Positions 14,811 to 21,407 of a stretch of DNA of 26,891 nucleotides are shown piece after piece; position 1 is the first letter of the stretch; every line of letters begins with the position of its first letter. This stretch comes from Gemmatimonadales bacterium (GTDB taxonomy: Bacteria; Gemmatimonadota; Gemmatimonadetes; Gemmatimonadales; GWC2-71-9), in NCBI GenBank assembly GCA_025924275.1, contig JAICEH010000003.1, forward strand, positions 1 through 26,891, given 5' to 3'. The position numbers and the translations under genes are program-made. Below the pieces are notes generated by a model, which saw nothing but the letters and a program-made list of their open reading frames with translations, was not told where the DNA came from and searched no databases.

Positions 14811-14876
14811 GGCCTCCGGTCGGGAGCCCCTGTGCGCCGGGCTCAAGCCCCAAGGTGGGGGGCCGGAGCGGAGGCC
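14811..14876 (-). promoter_or_regulatory. Inverted repeat that could mask the ribosome-binding site of the 144-residue gene
   Basis: GGCCTCCG (14811-14818) and CGGAGGCC (14869-14876) are perfect 8-base complements separated by 50 bases. On the minus strand the downstream arm contains the GGAGG ribosome-binding site for ATG 14805 and the upstream arm is its anti-sequence. GGGC-TCAA-GCCC (14839-14850) forms a small hairpin in between. Whether the long-range stem forms in RNA is untested. Confidence 0.35.
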
Positions 14877-14889
14877 GCAAGGCTTTTCC

Positions 14890-14907
14890 GCTGGCCGCAC
14901 GGCCAGC
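14890..14907 (-). terminator. Hairpin after the metallophosphoesterase gene
   Basis: GCTGGCC (14890-14896) and GGCCAGC (14901-14907) form a perfect 7-bp stem with a 4-base loop, 4 bases past the stop codon on the minus strand. It is followed by GGAAAA rather than T residues, so it may attenuate or stabilise rather than terminate. Confidence 0.4.
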
Positions 14908-14911
14908 CGGC

Positions 14912-15655
14912 TCAAGCGCCTCCACGCTCCAGGTGCAGCGCGAACGCATCGGGCAACTCGCTGGCGCGAATCGCGGCCGCCGCCCGGGCCACGTCGTACT
15001 CCACGCGCCGGAGCCGGGTGGAGATCCCGGCGGTGCCCAGGTCCACCAGGGCGTACGAGGCCCTCCAGTCGCCGTCCTTGGGGCGGCCGACGCTACCCGC
15101 ATTGAGGAACTGGACGCCGTCCACCACGCGATGCCACGGGCGGTGGGTGTGGCCGAATGCGAGGAGGTCCCCCACCCGGGCACCCGCGTGGGCCGCCATC
15201 TTCCGGCAGAAGTCGTCGGAGCGATCCGCGGTCCAGTAGAGGGTGTTGAGGGTCGGGGCGCCATGCACCAGGATCACTCGCGGCCCGGGCAGGTGCCCGC
15301 CCGTGGCCATCAGGTCCAGCCGGAACGGAAGCGCGGCGAGGTGGGCCTTCGTGGCCGGCGACACGTGGGCGCGGGTCCACCCGTAGCTCAGGTGGCTCAG
15401 CGCCTCCTGCTCCGGGTCCTCGTACCGGCACCCGCAATGGGCATAGTCGGTGGCGACCGTGCTGTCGTAGTTCCCCGCCACCCCGGCGATGCCGCGCTGG
15501 CGAAGGAGTGCCACGACCTCGTCGGGCCAGGGGGCGTAGCCGACGAGGTCGCCGAGGTGGAAGCTGCCGGTCGCGCCCTCCCGCTCGGCGTCCGCCAGCA
15601 CTGCCTCGAGGGCGGGGAGGTTGGCGTGGATGTCGGGAAGGAGCGCGATCCGCAC
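14912..15655 (-). CDS. YfcE-like metallophosphoesterase
   Basis: 247-residue calcineurin-like phosphoesterase of the YfcE/MJ0936 group. All metal-ligand motifs are present in order: PDIHAN (residues 8-13), HLGDLVGYAPWP, AGNYDS, VILVHGAP, GHTHRPW and NAGSVG. Such enzymes cleave phosphodiesters in the cytoplasm; the natural substrate is usually unknown. An insert CGCRYEDPEQEALSHLSYGW follows the third motif. Start GTG 15655 has AGGAG (overlapping the arsM stop codon) 6-7 bases upstream, so it is co-translated from the arsM transcript, 9 bases after arsM. The pairing with an arsenic gene is unexplained. Confidence 0.88.
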   Translation of the reverse strand: MRIALLPDIHANLPALEAVLADAEREGATGSFHLGDLVGYAPWPDEVVALLRQRGIAGVAGNYDSTVATDYAHCGCRYEDPEQEALSHLSYGWTRAHVSPATKAHLAALPFRLDLMATGGHLPGPRVILVHGAPTLNTLYWTADRSDDFCRKMAAHAGARVGDLLAFGHTHRPWHRVVDGVQFLNAGSVGRPKDGDWRASYALVDLGTAGISTRLRRVEYDVARAAAAIRASELPDAFALHLERGGA

Positions 15656-15664
15656 CGGGCGCTC

Positions 15665-16495
15665 CTAGTGGGCGGGCCTGGTGGCCCGGATGAACGCGCT
15701 CCGCACCACGCCGTCCACCTCACGCGCGTGGCGTTCGGTGTCGGGATCGAGGTCGCCCAGGATGGCGCGGGCGTCCTCGTGCCCGAAGACCCGGGTGGGC
15801 TCGACGCCGGCGCCAACGAACCCGGCGGCGGCGAGCTCGCCGAGGTACTCCGCCTCGGTCAGCGCGCCGGCCACGCAACCGGTCCAGAGCGCGACACTCT
15901 GCCGGACCGCCTCCGGGAGCGGGCGGCTGAGCACGATGTCGGACACGGCGAACCGGCCGCCCGGCCGGAGGACCCGGAACGCTTCCCGGAGGACGGCGCC
16001 CTTGTCGGCCGCCAGGTTGATCACGCAGTTGGAGATGATCACGTCCACCGAGGCGTCGGGCAGCGGGATGTGCTCGATGTCGCCCTTCAGGAACTCGAGG
16101 TTTGTGGCACCCGCCTTCCGCTGGTTCTCCCGGGCGAGGGCCAGCATCTCGTCGGTCAGGTCGAGGCCGTACGCCTTCCCCGTGGGGCCGACCCGCCGGG
16201 CCGAGAGGAGGACGTCGATCCCTCCGCCCGACCCGAGGTCGAGCACCACTTCTCCCGGCCGGAGCTCGGCCAGTGCCGTGGGGTTCCCGCAACCCAGGGA
16301 GGCCAGGACGGCGGTGTCGGGCAGCTGACCGACCTCGACGGCATCGTAGAGGTCGCGGCTGATCGGGTCCGTCGGGGTGGCGGAGGTGGTGCAGCAGGCG
16401 GGGCCGCAGCAGGAGGCCCGGCCGCTGCGGGCCTGCCGCGCGGCTTCGGCGTACCGGGCGGTGACCTGGGCCTTGATGTCGGGGATCGTCGTCAC
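15665..16495 (-). CDS. arsM: Arsenite S-adenosylmethionine methyltransferase
   Basis: 276-residue ArsM, which methylates As(III) with SAM to volatile or less toxic forms in the cytoplasm. SAM-binding motif VLDLGSGGGIDVLLSARRVGPTGKAYG at about 84-110, LTDEMLALARENQRKAGATN, and the ArsM-specific blocks ASLGCGNP, IISNCVINL and WTGCVAGAL are all present. Arsenic-binding cysteines are Cys157, Cys207 and an N-terminal cluster CCGPACC (residues 29-35); Cys69 lies in the LGCGNP block. I chose GTG 16495 because GGAG lies 8 bases upstream; an in-frame ATG at 16531 falls beside the -10 hexamer and could not be transcribed from that promoter. Expression is predicted to be arsenic-inducible through the operator upstream. 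Confidence 0.93.
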   Translation of the reverse strand: MTTIPDIKAQVTARYAEAARQARSGRASCCGPACCTTSATPTDPISRDLYDAVEVGQLPDTAVLASLGCGNPTALAELRPGEVVLDLGSGGGIDVLLSARRVGPTGKAYGLDLTDEMLALARENQRKAGATNLEFLKGDIEHIPLPDASVDVIISNCVINLAADKGAVLREAFRVLRPGGRFAVSDIVLSRPLPEAVRQSVALWTGCVAGALTEAEYLGELAAAGFVGAGVEPTRVFGHEDARAILGDLDPDTERHAREVDGVVRSAFIRATRPAH

Positions 16496-16532
16496 GGATC
16501 GCACTCCAGGTGTTCGGTTCGGGGTGGGCATC

Positions 16533-16560
16533 AATATATCAAGATGTTTTGATATGTCAA
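16533..16560 (-). promoter_or_regulatory. sigma-70-type promoter of arsM
   Basis: On the minus strand a perfect -35 TTGACA (16560-16555) is followed after 16 bases by TATATT (16538-16533), five of six matches to the -10 consensus. Transcription should start near 16526, giving a leader of about 30 bases before GTG 16495. It is the clearest promoter in the window. Confidence 0.8.
16536..16555 (-). promoter_or_regulatory. ArsR/SmtB-type operator in the arsM promoter
   Basis: ATATCAA (16536-16542), six bases, then TTGATAT (16549-16555): a perfect 7-base inverted repeat of the ATCAA-N6-TTGAT form bound by ArsR-family repressors. It fills the spacer between the -35 and -10 elements, so bound repressor would block RNA polymerase and arsenite would relieve this. 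The repressor gene is not in the window. Confidence 0.75.
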
Positions 16561-16561
16561 C

Positions 16562-16582
16562 GGGTGGCCACCCCGGCCGGGG
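16562..16582. repeat. Two overlapping 12-base palindromes
   Basis: GGGTGGCCACCC (16562-16573) and CCCCGGCCGGGG (16571-16582) are each perfect palindromes and share three bases. They lie between the arsM -35 element and the divergent phosphatase gene, about 45-65 bases before its start. They could be protein-binding sites or an RNA hairpin in the phosphatase leader. Confidence 0.4.
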
Positions 16583-16628
16583 CGCCTTAGGCTTCCTGCC
16601 GCCCCCTTCCCTGCTCCGAGGATCCCGC

Positions 16629-17396
16629 GTGCCGCCGAGAACACCGACGACCCTTCTCCGGGCCCTGAGCCTCGTCCTGACGCTTGCCGGGCCGCTTCCA
16701 GGGGTCCTGGCGGCCCAACCCGTCCCCCAGGGCCTGCAGGTCAAGTACGTCCGGGACAGCGAGGAGTACGCGACCCTCACCCGGCAGATCTACCGGGTGG
16801 CCGCGGCGACCCTCCCGGCGCCGGCGCGGGGTGGATCCGATGGGGCGCCCTGGGCCGTGGCGCTCGACGTGGACGAGACGGCCCTGGACAATTCGGCCTA
16901 CGAGCTCGAGCGCGCCACCTACGGCATCCCCTTCAACGATGCCTCCTGGACGGCCTGGGTAGGCCGGGGGGAGGCCGGCGCCGTCCCGGGAGTGGTCGAG
17001 TTCATCCGCTCGGTCCGGGCGGCCGGCGGCCGCGTGGCGTGGATCAGCAACCGGGACGAGAGGACGCGCGAGGCCACCCGGGCCAACCTCGCGGCGCACG
17101 GCCTGTGGGCCGAGGCGGATCTGCTGTGCCTCCAGCGCGCGGCGGACACGGCCTACACCAAGGCCCGACGCCGGTCGGAAATCGCCACCGGGAGCGGCGC
17201 GTGCGCCTGGCCGGGGACGCGGCCCCGCATGGTTGCGTTCGTGGGCGATGCGATGGGTGACTTTCCCGCGCCCGACGAGCCGGCCTCCGCCGGGACGCCC
17301 GCGGGGGAGGCCGCGTTCGGCACGCGGTTCTTCCTCCTGCCGAACCCGATGTACGGCCGCTGGGTCACGCAGGTGACGCGGCCTGCCCCGCGGTGA
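16629..17396 (+). CDS. Secreted HAD-family acid phosphatase (class B / lipoprotein e(P4)-like)
   Basis: 255-residue exported phosphatase. A signal peptide covers about residues 1-29 (LLRALSLVLTLAGPLPGVLAAQ); there is no lipobox cysteine, so it is probably soluble in the periplasm rather than a lipoprotein. HAD motif I is DVDETALDN with catalytic Asp80 and Asp82, motif II is AWISNRD, the lysine motif is YTKARRRSEI and motif IV is GDAMGDF. These match the IIIB subfamily that dephosphorylates nucleotides and other small phosphate esters. Start GTG 16629 has GAGG 7 bases upstream; an ATG at 16554 would lie in the arsM operator and add an unlikely leader. It is the first gene of a plus-strand trio of exported hydrolases, divergent from arsM. 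Confidence 0.88.
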   Translation: MPPRTPTTLLRALSLVLTLAGPLPGVLAAQPVPQGLQVKYVRDSEEYATLTRQIYRVAAATLPAPARGGSDGAPWAVALDVDETALDNSAYELERATYGIPFNDASWTAWVGRGEAGAVPGVVEFIRSVRAAGGRVAWISNRDERTREATRANLAAHGLWAEADLLCLQRAADTAYTKARRRSEIATGSGACAWPGTRPRMVAFVGDAMGDFPAPDEPASAGTPAGEAAFGTRFFLLPNPMYGRWVTQVTRPAPR

Positions 17397-17400
17397 CGGG

Positions 17401-18411
17401 ATGAGTCCGACCGGCGTGTGCCTCGCCCTCCTCCTCGCGGTCCAGGACCCGAGCGTATCGCTCACTCTCGTTCCCGACGAGGCGGAGGCGGCGCTCGCGA
17501 TCCTCGAGGCGCGCGCGGCGGGCCGGGAGCCGGGCACCGCCGACTGGGCGGCCCTCCGCGCGTCCGAGGGCTACCGGCGGCTCCACCTGCGGGAGGCGAC
17601 GATGGGCCGCGGGTTCAGCGACAGCACCTTCGCCGCCTTCCTGCGCGAGGACTCGATGGCGGCGAGGGCCCCCGCGCTCCGGGAGACGCTCGGACGCTGG
17701 GCGTCGGTGGACTTCGCGGCCCTCGGCGCCGGGGTGCTCGAGTGGCTCCCGGCGGGAACCCGCATCCGCGCCCGGATCTATCCCCTGGTGAAGCCGAGGC
17801 CCAACAGCTTCGTGTTCGAGGTACGGACCGATCCCGCGATCATGCTCTTCCTCGACCCCGACGTGACCGCGAAGAAGTTCGCCAACACGGCCGCGCACGA
17901 GCTGCACCATATCGGGCTCGCGGCGGCGTGCACCGACGAGCCCCCGGCGGGCTCGCCCGACGGCCTCCGGCAGGTGCTCCGCTGGGCCGGGGCCTTCGGC
18001 GAGGGCTTCGCGATGCTGGCCGCGGCCGGCGGGCCCGACGTGCACCCCCACGCGACGAGCGAGCCGGGCGAGCGCGCGGTGTGGGACGAGGCGGTCGCGC
18101 AGTTCGACGGGCACCTCGCCGAGCTGGACCGGTTCTTCCTCGACGTGCTCGAGGACCGGGCCGGGGGCGAGGATTCGGTCACGGCGCGGGCACGCAGCTT
18201 CTACGGCACCGCCCAGGGCCCCTGGTACACCGTCGGCTGGCGCATGGCCGCCACCGTGGTGGAGGAATTCGGCCGGGAGCGATTCCTGACGGTGATGTGC
18301 TCCCCCGGCGCGTTCCTCCGGCTGTATGACGAGGCCGCGGTCCGGCGCGAGGCCCGCACCGGTCGGCGGCTGGCGCGCTGGAGCCCCGCCCTGCTCGCCG
18401 GGCTGCCCTAG
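17401..18411 (+). CDS. Putative secreted zinc peptidase (DUF5700-like)
   Basis: 336-residue protein with a short hydrophobic N-terminus (VCLALLLAVQ) that may be a signal sequence. The core carries HELHH at residues 166-170 (an HExxH zinc site, within TAAHELHHIGLA) and a GEGFAML motif with Glu201 about 31 residues later, suited as the third ligand of a gluzincin-type site. This matches the architecture of the DUF5700 'putative zinc-dependent peptidase' family as I recall it; substrate unknown. A second conserved-looking block is QGPWYTVGWRMAATVVEEFGRERFL near the C-terminus. ATG 17401 starts 4 bases after the phosphatase stop with only a weak GACGGG ahead, so translation is probably coupled. 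Confidence 0.78.
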   Translation: MSPTGVCLALLLAVQDPSVSLTLVPDEAEAALAILEARAAGREPGTADWAALRASEGYRRLHLREATMGRGFSDSTFAAFLREDSMAARAPALRETLGRWASVDFAALGAGVLEWLPAGTRIRARIYPLVKPRPNSFVFEVRTDPAIMLFLDPDVTAKKFANTAAHELHHIGLAAACTDEPPAGSPDGLRQVLRWAGAFGEGFAMLAAAGGPDVHPHATSEPGERAVWDEAVAQFDGHLAELDRFFLDVLEDRAGGEDSVTARARSFYGTAQGPWYTVGWRMAATVVEEFGRERFLTVMCSPGAFLRLYDEAAVRREARTGRRLARWSPALLAGLP

Positions 18412-18485
18412 CCGCAAGGGCGCCGGCCTGAAACGCCCTGGACCGGCGCGTCGTAGGATGGCGGGCCCCCACCGGAGCGAATCCC

Positions 18486-19844
18486 ATGAGCGCGCGCACG
18501 TCCCTCACGCTCCTCCTCGGGCTCGGGGCCGCGGGTCCCCTGGTCGCGCAGGACGCCGGCCCCACCGCCTTCACCGACGTGACCGTGATCCCGATGGACC
18601 GCGACCGTGCCCTGCCGGGGCACACCGTGGTGGTCGAGGGCGATCGGATCGTGGCGGTCGGGCCCGCAGGCAGCGTCCGCGTGCCGGTGGGGACGCACCG
18701 GGTGGATGGGCGCGGGAAGTTCCTCCTGCCGGGCCTCGCGGAGATGCACGGGCACATCCCGCCCGGCGACCAGGTGCCCGACGCGCAGATCGAGAAGGTC
18801 CTCGCCTACTTCGCACTCAACGGCGTCACCACCGTGCGCGGGATGCTGGGGCATCCGCGCCACCTCCGGTTCCGTGACCGGGCGGCGCGCGGTGAGCTCC
18901 TCTCGCCGACGATCTACACCAGCGGGCCATCGTTCAACGGCAACACCGTTCCCACGGTGGCCGCGGCGCAGGAGGCCGTCGCCAGCCAGAAGGCGGCCGG
19001 CTACGACCTGCTCAAGATCCACCCGGGCATCCAGCCGGAGGTCTTCGACTCGCTCGCCGCGGCCGCGCGCCGGCACGGCATCCCCTTCGCCGGCCACGTG
19101 CCGCTCCAGGTCGGCATCCGGCGCGCGCTGGCCCGCGGCATCGCCACGGTGGACCACGTCGACGGGTACCTCGAGGGCCTGGCCTGGGACGGCGAGGGCC
19201 CGGCGCCGGAGTCGCAGATGTTCGGCTTCAACCTGGTGGCCCGGCTGGACTGGAGCCGACTCCCCGCCCTGGTGGCGGCAACGAAGCGGGCCGGTGCGGC
19301 CATCGTCCCGACCCAGAGCCTCTTCGAGTCGATGATGGGCGGGGAGGAGCCCGCCGTGCTCGCGGCGCGGTCCGAGATGCGCCTGTGGCCTGCCGCCACG
19401 GTGGCGCAGTGGACCCAGATGACCGGGAACACGCGCCAGGGGCTCGGCGTGGATCCCGCCTCGGGTGCGGCCTTCAACGAGGCGCGGCGCCGGGTGATGC
19501 GCGCCCTGTCCGAAGCGGGTGTCCCCTTCCTGCTCGGTTCCGACGCGCCCCAGTGGTGGAACGTCCCCGGGTTCTCGCTCCAGCGGGAGCTCGATGCGAT
19601 GGTGGCGGCGGGCTTCACCCCGTGGCAGGCGCTCGCGATGGGGTCGCGGAACGTGGCGTCCCACTTCGGCGCGGAGCGGGAATTCGGCACCGTGGCGGTG
19701 GGGAGGCGGGCGGACCTGGTGCTGCTGGATGCCGACCCGACGGCCGACGTCTCCAACTGGTCGAGGAAGGCCGGGGTGATGGTGCGGGGCCGGTGGCTCG
19801 ACCGGGCGGAGATCGACCGGCGGCTGGCCGAGCTCAGCCGGTAG
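18486..19844 (+). CDS. Secreted metal-dependent amidohydrolase
   Basis: 452-residue exported member of the amidohydrolase superfamily (imidazolonepropionase/prolidase-like group). Signal peptide about residues 1-21 (TLLLGLGAAGPLVAQ). A small beta-sandwich (FTDVTVIPMD...VDGRGKFLLPGL) precedes the TIM barrel. Metal ligands are visible: His88 and His90 in MHGH, a candidate carbamylated Lys177 in LLKIHPG, His204 in AGHV, His224 in VDHVDG, and Asp353 in LLGSDAP. The end GTVAVGRRADLVLLDADP is the family's closing strand. It likely hydrolyses a cyclic amide or a dipeptide; the exact substrate cannot be read. ATG 18486 has GGAG 8 bases upstream. Its last 11 bases overlap the end of the opposing M20 gene. 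Confidence 0.88.
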   Translation: MSARTSLTLLLGLGAAGPLVAQDAGPTAFTDVTVIPMDRDRALPGHTVVVEGDRIVAVGPAGSVRVPVGTHRVDGRGKFLLPGLAEMHGHIPPGDQVPDAQIEKVLAYFALNGVTTVRGMLGHPRHLRFRDRAARGELLSPTIYTSGPSFNGNTVPTVAAAQEAVASQKAAGYDLLKIHPGIQPEVFDSLAAAARRHGIPFAGHVPLQVGIRRALARGIATVDHVDGYLEGLAWDGEGPAPESQMFGFNLVARLDWSRLPALVAATKRAGAAIVPTQSLFESMMGGEEPAVLAARSEMRLWPAATVAQWTQMTGNTRQGLGVDPASGAAFNEARRRVMRALSEAGVPFLLGSDAPQWWNVPGFSLQRELDAMVAAGFTPWQALAMGSRNVASHFGAEREFGTVAVGRRADLVLLDADPTADVSNWSRKAGVMVRGRWLDRAEIDRRLAELSR

Positions 19845-21102
19845 CGCGGCCCGGGCCCCCGGCGGCCAGCCGCACGAGGATCGCGGCCGCCATCGCCCTC
19901 GCCCCGACCAGGATCGCCGCCTCGTCCGCGACGTAGTCGTCGCTGTGGGGCAGCCCGACCCACCCGCGCGCGGCGTTGCTCACGCCGAGGTACCAGAAGG
20001 CCCCCGGCACCTCGGCCTGGAAGTGGCCGAAATCCTCGCTGAAGGCGGGTGGAATCGTCCGCACCTCCCGGACCACGCCCTCCCCGAGAGCGACGGCGAT
20101 CGCGGCATCGGCGAGCGCCAGGAGGGCTGGATCGTTGGTCACGCCCGGGACGACCCTCGACTCGTAGGCCACGCGGGCAATCACCCCGGGCACTCCGTGG
20201 GTGTCCGCCACAGCGTTGATCGCCGCGCGGACCCGCGCGCGCGCCGCATCGTCCGCCGCGGTGACGGTGCCCTGCACCACCAGCCCGTCCCCGAGCGGCC
20301 TCGCAGGCATCGCCTCCGCCAGCACGAAATCAGGAGCTGCCGACTCCATCCGCCGGGCGGGCGTGATGGTCGACGTGGCCTCGATGGCGCGGCGCACGAC
20401 GGCCGCCGCGGCGGAGAGGTCGCCGCCGCCGTTCAGCGACACCCGCACCACGTCGCGCCCGGCCATCATCCCCCCGGGGCGGGCCGCGAGCGTGCCCGAC
20501 TCCAGAGGGGCGGTGTGGAGTGCGAAGATGGCCACCGGGCGGCGTTCGAGGAACACGCCGTCGGCCAGCATCGCCCGCGCCCCGGTGGCCCGCTCCTCCG
20601 CCGGCTGGAAGATCAGCATCACGGTTCCGGCGAGGTCCTGGCGCACCGCGGCGAGCGCGAGTCCGAGGGCGACTCCGATCGTCGTGTGCAGGTCGTGGCC
20701 GCAGATGTGGCGCACGCCCGGGATCACCGACCGGAACTCGACCGGATCGGGTGCCCGCGACGCCACCGCGTCCAGGTCCGCGCGGAACGCCACCACCGGG
20801 CCCGGGCGACCGCCCTCGAGCACCGCCACGACGCCGTGCCCGCCCACGTCGGTCCGGACGCGGAGCCCGGCCGCCCTCAGCCGGTCCGCCACGGCGCGCG
20901 CGGTGCGTGCCTCCTCGCCGGATAGCTCGGGATGGCGGTGGAGGTCGCGACGGAACGCCACCAGCTCCGGCTCCAGCCGACCGAGGTGCACCGACACCCG
21001 CCGGAACGTCGGATCCGGGATCGAGTCGGGCGGAACCGGCGTGGCCGCGGTGGCGCACAGGACCGCGACCGAGCAGGCGATGGCACGGGTGAGGCGGGGC
21101 AT
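19834..21102 (-). CDS. Secreted M20-family amidohydrolase/peptidase with altered lid domain
   Basis: 422-residue protein with a signal peptide (about residues 1-22, ACSVAVLCATAAT). The catalytic domain has FRRDLHRHPELSGEE, FRADLDAVA, the metal site CGHDLHT (Cys134, His136, His139), QPAEE (Glu169-Glu170), FALHTAPL with His196, and GLPHSDDYVADEAAI near the end: an M20D (hippuricase/IAA-amino-acid hydrolase type) active site. The lid/dimerisation domain (about residues 216-330) lacks the usual GGHAAxP and NVIPD motifs, reading NGGGDLSAAAAVV instead. It removes acyl groups from amino acids or amides, substrate unknown. No ribosome-binding site is visible before ATG 21102. Confidence 0.85.
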   Translation of the reverse strand: MPRLTRAIACSVAVLCATAATPVPPDSIPDPTFRRVSVHLGRLEPELVAFRRDLHRHPELSGEEARTARAVADRLRAAGLRVRTDVGGHGVVAVLEGGRPGPVVAFRADLDAVASRAPDPVEFRSVIPGVRHICGHDLHTTIGVALGLALAAVRQDLAGTVMLIFQPAEERATGARAMLADGVFLERRPVAIFALHTAPLESGTLAARPGGMMAGRDVVRVSLNGGGDLSAAAAVVRRAIEATSTITPARRMESAAPDFVLAEAMPARPLGDGLVVQGTVTAADDAARARVRAAINAVADTHGVPGVIARVAYESRVVPGVTNDPALLALADAAIAVALGEGVVREVRTIPPAFSEDFGHFQAEVPGAFWYLGVSNAARGWVGLPHSDDYVADEAAILVGARAMAAAILVRLAAGGPGRATG

Positions 21103-21126
21103 CGGGGGCCGGGGAGGGAGGACGAG

Positions 21127-21153
21127 GGGACCCTACGCGGGCCCCCGGGTCCC
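21127..21153 (-). promoter_or_regulatory. Hairpin in the leader of the M20 gene
   Basis: GGGACCC (21127-21133) and GGGTCCC (21147-21153) form a perfect 7-bp stem with a 13-base loop, 25 bases upstream of ATG 21102 on the minus strand. No T-run. It could affect translation of the M20 gene, which lacks an obvious ribosome-binding site. Confidence 0.25.
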
Positions 21154-21230
21154 GGTTTCCGGCAGCGCGTGCCCGCGATGCCGAGGGGCGTTGCGCGCTG
21201 CTGGTCCACCGACCGGCCCGAGAACGACAC

Positions 21231-21251
21231 GGCCACCCTCGAGGGGTGGCC
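21231..21251 (-). terminator. Terminator hairpin after tRNA-Gly
   Basis: GGCCACCC (21231-21238) and GGGTGGCC (21244-21251) form a perfect 8-bp stem with a TCGAG loop, 32 bases past the tRNA 3' end on the minus strand, followed by GTGTCGTTCTC, which is only mildly T-rich. Confidence 0.5.
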
Positions 21252-21283
21252 ATGGGATGGTTGGGCCGCGAGCACCTGACCAG

Positions 21284-21356
<73 letters not shown>

Positions 21357-21389
21357 GAGCGCGAGGGAGAAAAGTGGCGCTCCTCCCTC
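21357..21389. repeat. Two interlocking inverted repeats beside tRNA-Gly
   Basis: GAGCGC (21357-21362) pairs with GCGCTC (21377-21382) and GAGGGAG (21363-21369) pairs with CTCCCTC (21383-21389). The four arms abut without gaps around AAAAGTG, so only one hairpin can form at a time. They fill most of the gap between the TPR stop codon and the tRNA 5' end. Confidence 0.45.
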
Positions 21390-21407
21390 ACGGAAGTCAA
21401 GCCCGGG

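Noticed and set aside
14806..14911. Resemblance of the structured leader to a c-di-GMP (GEMM-I) riboswitch
   Set aside because: Fragments such as GCACAGGGG on the minus strand and CGCAAGGC on the plus strand recall GEMM motifs, but they are on different strands and the key GGGACGCAAAGC core is absent.
16496..16531. Upstream ATG (16531) as the arsM start
   Set aside because: It is 2 bases past the -10 hexamer, before the expected transcription start; GTG 16495 has a good ribosome-binding site.
14498..16552. Plus-strand open frame of 684 codons across the arsM region
   Set aside because: It is antisense to three well-supported genes and shows no recognisable domain; long open antisense frames are expected at this GC content.
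16531..16560. Promoter for the phosphatase gene on the plus strand
   Set aside because: TTGATA (16549-16554) resembles a -35, but no -10-like sequence lies at the right distance; the region downstream is solid G/C.
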